Below, piece by piece: positions 34,769 to 43,129 of a stretch of DNA of 61,806 nucleotides (position 1 is the first letter of the stretch; each line of letters begins with the position of its first letter). Made by a program: the position numbers and the translations under genes. Under the pieces are notes generated by a model, which was given only the letters and a program-made list of their open reading frames with translations, did not search any database and had not been told where the DNA came from. The DNA lies in IMG/VR virus record IMGVR_UViG_3300046479_000013, positions 1-61,806 of that record; one strand, 5' to 3'. The stretch comes from a virus.

Positions 34769-35522
34769 TGCCATCCTGATCTATATCTGGGGGATTGTTA
34801 CCGTTGTTACCCAAGGCCCCACCAGGGGCATGGTTGTTCGGGAGATGTTGTGCTTGCTGAATATCGTTCATACCCTCAATGAAACAATCGGCTACACCAC
34901 ACATGAGACTACGTTCCCATTCCTGAGGATCCACAGTATCCCACCAGCTCATGACATCTTTCTCACCATAGATATCAATCAGAGCCTCTGGCCCAGAGCA
35001 AGAGATTCCAGACAGACAAGGTTCAGAAGATAACGCCATCAATTTGGAACATCTGCGATAGGTGCCCTTGATGCGCTGCATCATAATCTTCTTGGAACCC
35101 TTCTCAAAGCGATGACCATCTCTCTGATCCTGGTAGCAGATACCGAAATAGGCATCCAAGACAACCGTGATTGGGGCGGTCATGAAGAAACCACGTGGGT
35201 AGGGGGTAAGTTCTTCAATCACGGACGGAGCAATGAGCCAGGGGATATCCCCACCCTCATTACCATCTTCCTCGATCAAATCTCCAAGCTCTTCTCCCTG
35301 AGCAGTCAGCATGTCCTTGAGGGTCTCAAAGGATTCTGGGTGGACTCTAGCAAGCTCCTCCCACTCCTCCGTGACAGCATAGCCACGCATTCCCTTCTCG
35401 GACTCTAGCTGATAGGCCAGCTTGACAAGATTGTGAATATCCCCAGTTGAAAGGACCCGATGGATTCTCTCCACCAGGTCCGGGTTTGCATCAGCACGTT
35501 TGAGTAGACGAGAAGTTAGCAT
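34752..35522 (-). CDS. KLL-leader protein, YFG-CY subfamily (256 aa)
   Basis: Starts M-L-T-S-R-L-L-K-R-A-D. I-P-W-L-I-A-P-S near residue 92 and A-Y-F-G-I-C-Y-Q-D-Q-R-D-G-H-R-F near 123 match the gene downstream, so this is one half of a tandem duplication. C-terminus rich in Asn and Asp. Confidence 0.7.
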   Translation of the reverse strand: MLTSRLLKRADANPDLVERIHRVLSTGDIHNLVKLAYQLESEKGMRGYAVTEEWEELARVHPESFETLKDMLTAQGEELGDLIEEDGNEGGDIPWLIAPSVIEELTPYPRGFFMTAPITVVLDAYFGICYQDQRDGHRFEKGSKKIMMQRIKGTYRRCSKLMALSSEPCLSGISCSGPEALIDIYGEKDVMSWWDTVDPQEWERSLMCGVADCFIEGMNDIQQAQHLPNNHAPGGALGNNGNNPPDIDQDGNEIDG

Positions 35523-35550
35523 TTATCATTCCTAGGTTCAGGAATGATTC

Positions 35551-36207
35551 TCAAAGGCCAGCTTCGTCCTGTTTGGATCGATCTTCGGCGTCGAAGGAGA
35601 ACGTGGCTCCTCTGGCGACGTCAGCCTGGGCCAAGCAACGATAGGTTCCCAGCTTGTTGCTCATGCTCTTGTAGGCTTCCTGTGTGCCTTTGGCGTTGTT
35701 GGCGAAGGTCATGGAGCAGTCAGCGGAGATCCCCATGGCCCCACCGGCCTGGATGGCATCCTGATTGGAAGCCAGGAACACGAACACCCACTTGTAGACC
35801 TCGGTCTGCTGGGTGATGAGCTCACGGACCTTCTCCAAGGTGTACTCCCGGCTGGCGTTCTCTCCGCCATCTGTGGTAATTACAACAATTACCTTTTCTG
35901 GACGCTCTTCCTCCGGAAGAGAGGCATAATAAGCTCCCCTAGCAGTGATGGTCTTACCAATTGCATCCAAAAGGGCTGTCATTCCACGGGGGTGCAGCAC
36001 AAAGGCCGGAACCTCACTCAATGCGAGATTTTCATACAGCGTCTCGTATTGATCGTCGAACAAGTAGTGCGACATGTTAGCCACACCTGGAACCAACTTC
36101 TGTTCATCGACAAATGCGTTGAATCCACCTTCCGCATCCGTTTTGATTTGACGCATTGAACCACTGATATCAGTCAATGCAATGATGTCTGTAAAACCTG
36201 CCTTCAT
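35551..36207 (-). CDS. von Willebrand A domain protein (218 aa)
   Basis: D-I-I-A-L-T-D-I-S-G-S-M near residue 7 is the MIDAS motif, with T-A-L-L-D-A-I near 76 and T-T-D-G-G-E-N near 111 completing the site. It is a stand-alone vWA domain, common in phages next to Ro60-like or TerY-like genes. GGAGG precedes the start. Divergent from the next plus-strand gene, with about 70 bases between starts. Confidence 0.85.
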   Translation of the reverse strand: MKAGFTDIIALTDISGSMRQIKTDAEGGFNAFVDEQKLVPGVANMSHYLFDDQYETLYENLALSEVPAFVLHPRGMTALLDAIGKTITARGAYYASLPEEERPEKVIVVITTDGGENASREYTLEKVRELITQQTEVYKWVFVFLASNQDAIQAGGAMGISADCSMTFANNAKGTQEAYKSMSNKLGTYRCLAQADVARGATFSFDAEDRSKQDEAGL

Positions 36208-36278
36208 ATTCTACCTCCACGGTAATCTGATTAGGATACTGGGCTGTGGAACCCCTTTTAGATGGAGTTGGCTTCAAC

Positions 36279-36770
36279 ATGATTAGACCCAATGAGCTTC
36301 CCCTTGTGATCACGTGCTTGACTCGGTTCAAGTTCAAGTCCACGGCTGTCGCGGAATACAACAAGGTTCTCACCGAGAAACCTGCAGGCATCATCTACCA
36401 GGTGCGCAAGACTCAGCAGCGTGCAACCCCTGCCCAGGAAGAGATCCTCCTCTCTAGCGACAAGGGCACCGCCCAGTCCCTGAAGACCTACATGGAGATC
36501 TGCAAGATCAAGGACGCTTGGCCCAAGGCTGAGCCAGTGTTGGCCAAGGATCCGGAGGTAGCTGTATGGTATGCCCTGCAGACCCAGAAGCCTTTCAAGG
36601 GTGGAGAGGCGTCCATTGCCACCAACGCTCGTTATAGCTTCGTATACGCCAGAGATGTGCTCCACGGAAGATTTCAGGCCGGTGAACCTGCAATCCAACA
36701 GAAGAAGAATTCCCCCAACGGGAAGGCAATTCTATGGGAAGCATACTGCAAAGAATTCGGAGTTCAGTAA
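36279..36770 (+). CDS. Unknown protein (163 aa)
   Basis: Start M-I-R-P-N-E-L-P-L-V chosen; an upstream GTG is possible. The protein is basic with mixed helix and strand, containing Q-V-R-K-T-Q-Q-R near residue 50. Ends with TAATG overlap onto a KLL-leader gene, so the three plus-strand genes 36279-39126 are translationally coupled. No domain recognised. Confidence 0.62.
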   Translation: MIRPNELPLVITCLTRFKFKSTAVAEYNKVLTEKPAGIIYQVRKTQQRATPAQEEILLSSDKGTAQSLKTYMEICKIKDAWPKAEPVLAKDPEVAVWYALQTQKPFKGGEASIATNARYSFVYARDVLHGRFQAGEPAIQQKKNSPNGKAILWEAYCKEFGVQ

Positions 36771-38020
36771 TGAAATTCTCATCCAAACTTCTCGTCACAG
36801 CCGCTTCCAATGCCGTCCTCAACGACGCCAAGACTCAGTTCGGGAAGAATCCCAACTTCCCTAAGGACGATGAGAGTCTGAAGGCCGTTGGTGCCTTGTT
36901 CGACAAGCTGCTCCCCACTGAGGCTCAGACCAACTCCAAGGGCAAGCTGTTGTATATGTTCCTCTTCAAGTGCATGTACGGCCCGGAGCCTTCCATCCTG
37001 ATGGAAGACGCTGAGGATGGCTTCACCATCAAGCCCTTGATGCAGAACACCTGGGACTGCCTCAAGAAGAACATGCTCGTAGGTCAAGCCGCCAACATCG
37101 CCATGTATAAGAACCTGACTGAGTTGGAGACCGCTGTCGACGAGGCCATGGGCAAGAAGAAGGGTGAAGGCGACCGAGAGGATGACGTCTACACCCCGGA
37201 GGAGTGGAAAGAGATCAAGGCCGGTGCCAAGCTGATCTATGACCAGGGTGGTTGGCAGCTGTGGAAGTGCGCGGCTAGCAGCAACACCACTGTGCTCCGT
37301 GCCGCCAATCTCCTCTGCGACAACACCAAGAACCCTCCTGCGACCTGGTGCGTTGGTTGGCCCTGGCCCTCTCGGTCTCTGGCCAAGAACTATATCCCCC
37401 AGGGTGACTTCTTTGTCTTCCGTCGTGGCAACGTCTCCCGTTACGCTGTGAGTTCCCAGAAGGGTAGACTGCTCCAGATCTGGACTACTCCGGATGCGGT
37501 TTGCTATGAGACTGCATCCTCGGGCTATGGTAGCCAGAGAGGTAAGTCGGACATCCCCTCTCTCCGTGCAGCGGCAAAGCAGCTGGGCCTCCCTTACGTA
37601 GACATCGCCTCTTCAATCCCTCCTGCGCTGGTCCCCATCATCAAGGCTGTCCGGCCCACTGAAGAGACTTGGCAGATGGTTCCTGAATCAGCCCTGGTCA
37701 CCCTGGACGACAACTCCCAGAAGAACCTGGACAAGATGATCTACGCTGCGGATCCCCACGCGCTGATCAAGGACATCAACTCCTTGTCCGGCAGCGCCTA
37801 TACGGTGGCTATCGCTCATGCGATCCTGGTGGCTGCTTCTAGCCCCAAAGTGCACAAGGACTTCGGAGAGGCCTACAAAGACTTCTCCAGCAACACCCTC
37901 CAGGCTTACATTGAAGCCATGGCAGGTCACAAGGTCACTCGTCTCCCCGATGGGTTGGAAGCCATGCTTATGGAAGCTGTCCGTGAGTGGGAGAAGGCTG
38001 TGGAGAAGGGCGAGAGCTAA
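36770..38020 (+). CDS. KLL-leader protein (416 aa)
   Basis: Starts M-K-F-S-S-K-L-L-V-T-A-A. The middle contains G-G-W-Q-L-W-K-C near residue 160, W-C-V-G-W-P-W-P near 200 and F-F-V-F-R-R-G near 220, which resembles the type of phage protein that reads imported or virion-associated factors, but I cannot name the family. The closing motif is absent. Unusually for this family it lies on the plus strand. Confidence 0.7.
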   Translation: MKFSSKLLVTAASNAVLNDAKTQFGKNPNFPKDDESLKAVGALFDKLLPTEAQTNSKGKLLYMFLFKCMYGPEPSILMEDAEDGFTIKPLMQNTWDCLKKNMLVGQAANIAMYKNLTELETAVDEAMGKKKGEGDREDDVYTPEEWKEIKAGAKLIYDQGGWQLWKCAASSNTTVLRAANLLCDNTKNPPATWCVGWPWPSRSLAKNYIPQGDFFVFRRGNVSRYAVSSQKGRLLQIWTTPDAVCYETASSGYGSQRGKSDIPSLRAAAKQLGLPYVDIASSIPPALVPIIKAVRPTEETWQMVPESALVTLDDNSQKNLDKMIYAADPHALIKDINSLSGSAYTVAIAHAILVAASSPKVHKDFGEAYKDFSSNTLQAYIEAMAGHKVTRLPDGLEAMLMEAVREWEKAVEKGES

Positions 38021-39126
38021 TGCGGCTTGCAGCACCCCTGCTCAAGAGAGCAAATCAACCGGCTCCGCCACTCGTGGTGGAGCTAGTTGCATATCTGAAA
38101 GATATCTCTGGGCGGGTGACAACCCAGAATCTCCTTGAACGTTGGGACATTGACGCTAAGCCCGTTGACTCAGATCCCTTCGGTGCCTCAGAGTGGGTGA
38201 GTCTGCGTTACTCCCGCAATACCGCCGGTGAGGCTACGTTCCTGATGGTGGCTGAGAATGAGCCAGCACCAGGCTACCAGGAGTTATTGGACAACATCAA
38301 GGACTGGCTAATTGCCCAAGGGTTCCAGGAGAGGGAGAACGGAAGATACATCCAACCTAGACCCGGCAAGACATTCTCTAAGCTCAAACTTCTGACTCAT
38401 CCTCCTCAGATTGTTCGAGATCTAGCTCATGCAATCGAGGAGGTTGAAGAGGTAGATGAGATCACTATCCAGAGATCCTACGAGGGTGGGTTCCTAATGT
38501 TTGTGAGCTTTGATGATGCTTCGTTTCCAGAAGATAATTCCTATGGCGTGAATCTAGAAACCGGAGAAGTGGATTGTCTCAATCTGGATATCACCCCCGA
38601 TGAAGATGGTAAGTGGTGGGTACACACTCAGGTAGAACCTTTGGACTATAATGGCCCAGCCATACGCTCAGTCCTAGAGATCATCCAAGACTGGTTAGTC
38701 GCCAATGGATTCCGTCAGGACGGCCGAAGCAAGATTGATTGGAAGCAAGCGGCTGCAGTCAACAAGGAATACGTGAATTCCGTTGATGAGTGGTTTCAGA
38801 ACCTATGTCTGGGCATCAAGAACCAGATCAAAGAGATTAGTCCAGATCTCAAGAACATTGAATGCTCATTCTTCCACCGTAACGCCAGCATCATGGTTTA
38901 CAGCCCAGAGGCCACCTACGACAAGAAGGCCGTGGATCTAAATCTCCAATCAGATGCTGAGACCATCTTCGCAACCATCCTGGGATGGGTAGCCCCTGAG
39001 GTCAAGGAGAACATTATTGATGTTCTAACAGCCGCTGGCTTCCGAGACACCTGGGGACCTGAGCCCAAATACCATTACATGGTTGGTGTGTTCACAGACG
39101 AATTAGAAGATCCAGACAGCTTCTGA
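38020..39126 (+). CDS. Three-module KLL-family protein (368 aa)
   Basis: Starts M-R-L-A-A-P-L-L-K-R-A-N. Modules end with I-K-D-W-L-I-A-Q-G-F (about residue 97), I-Q-D-W-L-V-A-N-G-F (about 235) and a weaker I-D-V-L-T-A-A-G-F near 340. The internal borders have degenerate leaders (F-S-K-L-K-L-L near 118). It parallels the minus-strand fusion at 15144. Its 3' end overlaps the convergent coaE-like gene by 24 bases. Confidence 0.7.
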   Translation: MRLAAPLLKRANQPAPPLVVELVAYLKDISGRVTTQNLLERWDIDAKPVDSDPFGASEWVSLRYSRNTAGEATFLMVAENEPAPGYQELLDNIKDWLIAQGFQERENGRYIQPRPGKTFSKLKLLTHPPQIVRDLAHAIEEVEEVDEITIQRSYEGGFLMFVSFDDASFPEDNSYGVNLETGEVDCLNLDITPDEDGKWWVHTQVEPLDYNGPAIRSVLEIIQDWLVANGFRQDGRSKIDWKQAAAVNKEYVNSVDEWFQNLCLGIKNQIKEISPDLKNIECSFFHRNASIMVYSPEATYDKKAVDLNLQSDAETIFATILGWVAPEVKENIIDVLTAAGFRDTWGPEPKYHYMVGVFTDELEDPDSF

Positions 39127-39684
39127 AGGTGCAGTGAGGTTGTCGGCCAGATCCTGAAGAGCCTCTCTGGAACCTGATGATTGATAGAACCATGCCGCAG
39201 TGCCGTGCCTCTGCATTGCCTCAATACCACATTGCTCCTGAAGCGCCAACCGGGCCTTGAGGGCCTCATAGGGTGTCCAGGGTTCCCGCTGGATCAGTCT
39301 TGCAATGAGTAGGGCATCATCAGCCATAAGCTGGACGACTTTGTCTGGTTCCAAACCAGACGGTAGGCTGTAGCCTTCAACGACCACATTGTTGTGACGT
39401 TTCATTTGGTCGCGCAGAGCATCCCACATGGGATCCTGAAAGATGGCGTTTAAGCGATCCAATGCCTCTTTGGACGCGAAGGCTACCTCGGCCAGCCCCT
39501 TACGGTCTAGGACACCATTGTTGACCAAATGACCCCCAAATTCCTTGGCGATCTGCGGGAGGAGATGCGGTGTGAGGTCTTTGGCAAGATCATCCAGGGA
39601 AACCCGAAAGAACCCCTTGGCCTCGATGAGCTTAGCCAACGTGGTCTTACCGGACCCACTCTTGCCCTGAATTCCGATTAACAT
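39103..39684 (-). CDS. coaE: Dephospho-CoA kinase-like P-loop protein (193 aa)
   Basis: I-G-I-Q-G-K-S-G-S-G-K-T-T is the P-loop. S-L-D-D-L-A-K-D-L near residue 31, N-N-G-V-L-D-R-K-G-L-A near 57 and F-Q-D-P-M-W near 83 follow the CoaE plan (D-x-D, D-R-x-x-L-A-x-x-V-F, H-P). CoaE phosphorylates dephospho-CoA in the last step of CoA synthesis. Substrate in the phage is inferred. Start chosen at M-L-I-G; its GGAGG lies in a hairpin (see regulatory entry). Confidence 0.75.
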   Translation of the reverse strand: MLIGIQGKSGSGKTTLAKLIEAKGFFRVSLDDLAKDLTPHLLPQIAKEFGGHLVNNGVLDRKGLAEVAFASKEALDRLNAIFQDPMWDALRDQMKRHNNVVVEGYSLPSGLEPDKVVQLMADDALLIARLIQREPWTPYEALKARLALQEQCGIEAMQRHGTAAWFYQSSGSREALQDLADNLTAPSEAVWIF

Positions 39685-39688
39685 AACA

Positions 39689-39708
39689 ATACCCTCCATG
39701 AGGGAGGG
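39689..39708 (-). promoter_or_regulatory. Hairpin that buries the coaE ribosome binding site
   Basis: On the minus strand ACCCTCC pairs with GGAGGGT across a five-base loop, a few bases before the start codon. The GGAGG that would bind 16S rRNA is in the stem, so translation may depend on opening it. Confidence 0.5.
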
Positions 39709-39727
39709 TACAGTAGTGTTGAATACA

Positions 39728-39802
39728 TGGAGCCCACATCCGGGTTTGAACCGGAGACCCCCACCTTACCAAGGTGGTGCTCTACCACTGAGCTACATGG
39801 GC
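39728..39802 (-). tRNA. tRNA-Thr(GGT)
   Basis: Acceptor GCCCATG/TGTGGGC, loop TTGGTAA, discriminator T, encoded CCA. Confidence 0.9.
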
Positions 39803-39808
39803 AACTTA

Positions 39809-40282
39809 TTAAGATACCTGAAGTGCTTTCTTCTTCCCTCTCCAAGTTGGAGTGATGCTATGGCAGTTAGGGCAGAGGGCGATCAGATTCTCTCTCAACT
39901 CATTCTTATGATCCCCGTCAATGTGATCCACTTCAAGGCTCAAGGGTTCTCCGAGCCATTCATTAGCCCCACATCTTGCACAGGCCCCGGATTGATCTCT
40001 AAGCACCCAATTCCGTTTACCTCCCCATTTGAGATTGTCCCAACCAACAGCCTCTGCTTGCTTGATTTTAGCTTGAGTGACTCTACCCCTATATTCTGGA
40101 TCTGCCCATTTTACTTTATTGGCGATTGATTTAAGCTTGCTGGATTCTAATGTTCCACCAGACGAGGCCGCAATCTTCTTCTTGGTCTCTTCAGAATGAG
40201 TTCGCTTGTTGGCACAGGATCTTGAACAGAACCCGGAGGGAGTTAAGATTTCTACTTCTTGATTACATTTCTTACATTTCAT
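39809..40282 (-). CDS. HNH homing endonuclease with zinc finger and NUMOD3-like element (157 aa)
   Basis: Starts M-K-C-K-K-C-N. S-E-E-T-K-K-K-I-A-A-S near residue 30 resembles NUMOD3. C-A-R-C-G near 100, L-E-V-D-H-I-D-G-D-H-K-N and A-L-C-P-N-C-H near 140 form the HNH nuclease. It lies between tRNA-Thr and tRNA-Ile. A 9-bp-plus hairpin directly precedes the start. Confidence 0.9.
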   Translation of the reverse strand: MKCKKCNQEVEILTPSGFCSRSCANKRTHSEETKKKIAASSGGTLESSKLKSIANKVKWADPEYRGRVTQAKIKQAEAVGWDNLKWGGKRNWVLRDQSGACARCGANEWLGEPLSLEVDHIDGDHKNELRENLIALCPNCHSITPTWRGKKKALQVS

Positions 40283-40283
40283 C

Positions 40284-40322
40284 GGACTTCCATCCTCTCT
40301 GAATTGAGAGATTGGAAGTCCG
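40284..40322 (-). promoter_or_regulatory. Long hairpin before the HNH gene
   Basis: GGACTTCCA pairs with TGGAAGTCC and the helix continues with CTCTC/GAGAG to a small loop, ending two bases before the HNH start. It could limit translation of the endonuclease. Confidence 0.5.
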
Positions 40323-40330
40323 ATTACATT

Positions 40331-40406
40331 TGGTTGGCGCACCAGGGGTCGAACCTGGGACAGATCGGTTATCGGCCGATTCCTCTACCAGCTGAGGTAT
40401 ACGCCA
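40331..40406 (-). tRNA. tRNA-Ile(GAT) with C33
   Basis: Acceptor TGGCGTA/TGCGCCA, perfect anticodon stem ATCGG/CCGAT, loop CCGATAA, encoded CCA. Position 33 is C where U is nearly universal. Confidence 0.85.
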
Positions 40407-40418
40407 TTAAGGTTTAAG

Positions 40419-40808
40419 TTACCGTTGTCTTTTGTACCAGGGAGCCGCTTTGGTAGGAGAGATTTCTTCGAAGACACTTACGATCTGGGATCGCATATCA
40501 GCTAGGGCCTGTTCCACCTGCAGGGCTGGATACTTCTTCAAAGCAACAATCTCAGAGTACATAGCGTCCACCCGACGCATGAGAGTGGCCTTGAGCTCAC
40601 CAATTGAAGAAGGGTTGAAGCGGGACTGGCCTTCATCCTGAATGGTCACAGTGATCTTGTTCTCTTCGATGATGATCTCAATGTCCCATGGGGACAGCTC
40701 GGGAATCTTGGATGTCACCTGGAATTTGATCACGCGAGACCCATCCGGAGATTCAACATCTGTAGTGCTGTGTGCAAGCAGGAGTTTAGATAGAAGCCGC
40801 ATATTCAT
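40419..40808 (-). CDS. KLL-leader family protein (129 aa)
   Basis: Starts M-N-M-R-L-L-S-K-L-L-L-A-H (start could be the third codon). The body has beta strands (W-D-I-E-I-I-I-E-E-N-K-I-T-V-T) and a helical C-terminus. No closing motif. Confidence 0.66.
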   Translation of the reverse strand: MNMRLLSKLLLAHSTTDVESPDGSRVIKFQVTSKIPELSPWDIEIIIEENKITVTIQDEGQSRFNPSSIGELKATLMRRVDAMYSEIVALKKYPALQVEQALADMRSQIVSVFEEISPTKAAPWYKRQR

Positions 40809-40836
40809 CCTCTACCCGAATCTGAAAGCCTTTAAA

Positions 40837-40870
40837 TGGTACTCCCTGACGGGCTCGAACCGCCCAGAAT
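40837..40870 (-). pseudogene. 3' fragment of a tRNA
   Basis: A T arm, one acceptor strand (AGGGAGT), discriminator A and encoded CCA are present with no 5' part. It starts at the base following the CCA of tRNA-Arg(ACG), so it is probably the remnant of a neighbouring tRNA lost by deletion. Confidence 0.7.
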
Positions 40871-40947
40871 TGGTACCTCCACCCCGATTTGAACGGGGGA
40901 CCTAATGCTTCGTAGGCATTCGCTCTAATCCACTGAGCTATGGAGGC
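40871..40947 (-). tRNA. tRNA-Arg(ACG)
   Basis: Acceptor GCCTCCA/TGGAGGT, loop CTACGAA, discriminator A, encoded CCA. Confidence 0.9.
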
Positions 40948-40983
40948 GTAGTTGAACTTCCTGTCCTTTGGTTAGGAGCGGAA

Positions 40984-41733
40984 GTGTTTATCAAACAATG
41001 CAAAAACTGTGAGAAGGAATTCCAGACTAAGGATCGAAGAAGAACATTTTGTGGTTGTGCTTGTTCTTCCAGCTTCAATTCAAAAGGTAGAATTCAACCT
41101 CAAGAAATGAAGGACAAAGTTCGATCTAAACTACTTGGAAGAAAGAAACCTTTCGAGGATAGAATTCAGCATCCCTGCTTGATTTGCAATAAGCCTTTGG
41201 TAGGTAAACTCAAAACATGTGAGGGAGAGTGTCGGAAAGAGATCCGTAAGAGATCTGCAGCAAAAGCGGGTTCAGCTCAAAAGAGTCATTGTGTAACACC
41301 TCAAGGTCATGATGGATATTATGACGGAGTGTTGTTCAATTCGAACTATGAGTTAGCGTTCTACCTGTATTGCAAAGGAATAGGAAAGAATATTACACGC
41401 TACAAAGGAGACCCTATTAAATATTTGGATCCAAACGGAAAAGAACACAATTTCTACCCCGATTTCATTGTTGACGGAGAGATCACGGAGATCAAAGGTT
41501 ATGAATCAGAGATCAATCTAGCCAAACAGAGGGCCTCAGCAGGGTCTGTAATCTTCTTCTATGGTAAGGATCTTAGAGAAAAAATATTCCCTTGGGTGGA
41601 GGAACACCACATGAAAATCAAGGATTTGCATTCTTTATTTGTACAAAAGAAGCGGGAAGTTGCCTCCCCGCCTTTGATCACAGCAACTTCAGACCACGGT
41701 GTTGTCCCGTCTCGGAGTTCTGAAACTCCTTGA
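40984..41733 (+). CDS. Zinc-finger PD-(D/E)XK homing-type endonuclease (249 aa)
   Basis: Starts with GTG; AGGAG lies eight bases upstream. C-K-N-C near residue 6, F-C-G-C-A-C near 22 and C-L-I-C near 65 form zinc sites. The core has N-S-N-Y-E-L-A-F near 120, F-Y-P-D-F-I-V-D-G near 157 and E-I-K-G-Y near 170. Same architecture as the ORFs at 22457 and 48816 but on the plus strand. Its 3' end overlaps the convergent Pth2-like gene by 56 bases, as expected for a mobile gene. Confidence 0.75.
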   Translation: MFIKQCKNCEKEFQTKDRRRTFCGCACSSSFNSKGRIQPQEMKDKVRSKLLGRKKPFEDRIQHPCLICNKPLVGKLKTCEGECRKEIRKRSAAKAGSAQKSHCVTPQGHDGYYDGVLFNSNYELAFYLYCKGIGKNITRYKGDPIKYLDPNGKEHNFYPDFIVDGEITEIKGYESEINLAKQRASAGSVIFFYGKDLREKIFPWVEEHHMKIKDLHSLFVQKKREVASPPLITATSDHGVVPSRSSETP

Positions 41734-42316
41734 GGATGCACACAGCAGTGATGGCGTTGTCCATGTCCGGCTCACGCCAGATGGTCATATACTTGCCTTC
41801 ACTGTTCCAGTGACCGTTCGCGTCCACAGGATGGAAGTCTTCCAGGGTGATACCCTTTCCGCGCCAATCCTTGTAGTTCGGATCCGGAGTCAAGAGCACC
41901 AGGGTGCCGTTGATCCAGGGAGCATGGGGATGCTCCTTAGCGAACTGGTGTGCTGCGTGCGAAGCCTGAACAGCCTTCTGCGAAGGAGACATTCCACCTT
42001 TGACGATGATGTAGAGCTTGTGAGCTCCAGGATCGGTGAGGTAGAGTTTCCATTCGTCGATCCGTTCCCGAAGGCGGATCTGAGAATCCAAGGACTCCTT
42101 CTGTCGGCGCTTGTCCGGCTTGGAGGAGGGCTGCTCAATGAGACCTTTGTGCTTCCTGAAGGTCCCTCTGAGCTCACTCATCGCGATGTGCAGAGCACGT
42201 AGGCGGGTCGTCTGGCCCTTGGCGATGAGATCCTTGAGAAGAAGCTTGGCTTTGTTCCATGCCTCTTTCTGTTCAGGGGTAAAAGTTGGACGAGTGGTGT
42301 TGGTGTTGGTAGTCAT
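41678..42316 (-). CDS. Pth2-like peptidyl-tRNA hydrolase fold protein (212 aa)
   Basis: The N-terminal 95 residues are helical and basic. From residue 98, K-L-Y-I-I-V-K-G-G-M-S-P-S-Q-K-A-V-Q-A-S is followed by H-A-A-H-Q-F-A, closely like Pth2 (Y-I-I-V-R-x-D-L ... G-K-x-A-A-Q-x-A-H-A-A). Pth2 frees tRNA from stalled peptidyl-tRNA. This would fit a phage with a tmRNA and many tRNAs, but activity is not shown; catalytic residues are only partly conserved. Confidence 0.65.
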   Translation of the reverse strand: MTTNTNTTRPTFTPEQKEAWNKAKLLLKDLIAKGQTTRLRALHIAMSELRGTFRKHKGLIEQPSSKPDKRRQKESLDSQIRLRERIDEWKLYLTDPGAHKLYIIVKGGMSPSQKAVQASHAAHQFAKEHPHAPWINGTLVLLTPDPNYKDWRGKGITLEDFHPVDANGHWNSEGKYMTIWREPDMDNAITAVCILKEFQNSETGQHRGLKLL

Positions 42317-42474
42317 CGTAGACTCCTATGAGAAATGGGTTTAACCGAATTGAATTGATTGGTGTTTGCCGGATCTCGTCAGAGTCAGGGTGGACGCTGC
42401 TAATACTTCATAGCTCCTCCTGGATGCTGTGTGCCTCGTTATTGAGGACTTGGAAAGCCTAGGTTACTTGATCT
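42317..42474. other. Non-coding gap
   Basis: Between the Pth2-like start (AGGAG near 42325) and tRNA-Sup. No ORF or recognisable RNA. Confidence 0.4.
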
Positions 42475-42550
42475 TGGTAGCCCCGGTGGAATTCGAATCC
42501 ACGACGCACGGATTTAGAGTCCATCGCTCTGACCACTGAGCTACGGGGCC
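42475..42550 (-). tRNA. Amber-reading tRNA (anticodon CTA)
   Basis: Acceptor GGCCCCG/CGGGGCT, D stem GCTC/GAGC, anticodon stem ATGGA/TCCGT, loop CTCTAAA with U33 and anticodon CTA, discriminator A, encoded CCA. The anticodon reads UAG. The amino acid cannot be told from sequence alone. At least seven genes of the window end in TAG, so readthrough is expected to give short C-terminal extensions rather than a full code change. Confidence 0.85.
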
Positions 42551-42563
42551 TTGAGATCTTAGG

Positions 42564-43082
42564 CTACTTGCTCACCTGGCACAGCAGGTTACGGTTGTAG
42601 TTGATCACCTGGCAATTGGGGTCATTGTAGAGCGCCCGGACTCGGGCCATGCGATCGGGAAGATCTAAGCACTCACCTAAGACCTCAGCGAAGAGATCGT
42701 TAGAGCGATTGATCTGGGCTTGAGTGGCCCTGATCCCAAACCACAAGGCCTCACTGACCTCCGAGATGAACATCCCAGAAGTATATCCGGTGAGACCCAT
42801 GCGAACCACGAAGGTGCTGGCGTTACACCAGATGTAGACATTATCCTTATTGGACAAGGCTAGCCGGTGCTCTGGATCAATGGCCATTGCGCCGGGGAAT
42901 TTGCCCAGGGAGAACAGCCCGTTGGGACTTCCATGGCCGAGCATGATCACTCGGTCGTAGTCCGGAATAGTGTGCCTTAAATCCTCACGGCTGGCCTTAA
43001 GAACGTCGAACCCCTTACCGGCGTAGATCGGGGTCAGAAAATCGGTTGACCGATCCTCGGGGTGAATTACCAGGGTTTTCAT
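42564..43082 (-). CDS. Caspase/CHAT-like putative cysteine peptidase (172 aa)
   Basis: V-I-M-L-G-H-G-S-P-N-G near residue 46 and V-Y-I-W-C-N-A-S near 83 give the His-Gly and Cys motifs of the caspase/clostripain (CD clan) fold, in the right order and spacing. The N-terminus has a Rossmann-like strand order. Such proteins cleave peptide bonds, sometimes in defence. Catalytic activity is inferred from two residues only. Confidence 0.55.
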   Translation of the reverse strand: MKTLVIHPEDRSTDFLTPIYAGKGFDVLKASREDLRHTIPDYDRVIMLGHGSPNGLFSLGKFPGAMAIDPEHRLALSNKDNVYIWCNASTFVVRMGLTGYTSGMFISEVSEALWFGIRATQAQINRSNDLFAEVLGECLDLPDRMARVRALYNDPNCQVINYNRNLLCQVSK

Positions 43083-43129
43083 CTATACCTCCAGGTCCAT
43101 TATACCTGATTCTGTGGAGAAACGAGTCA

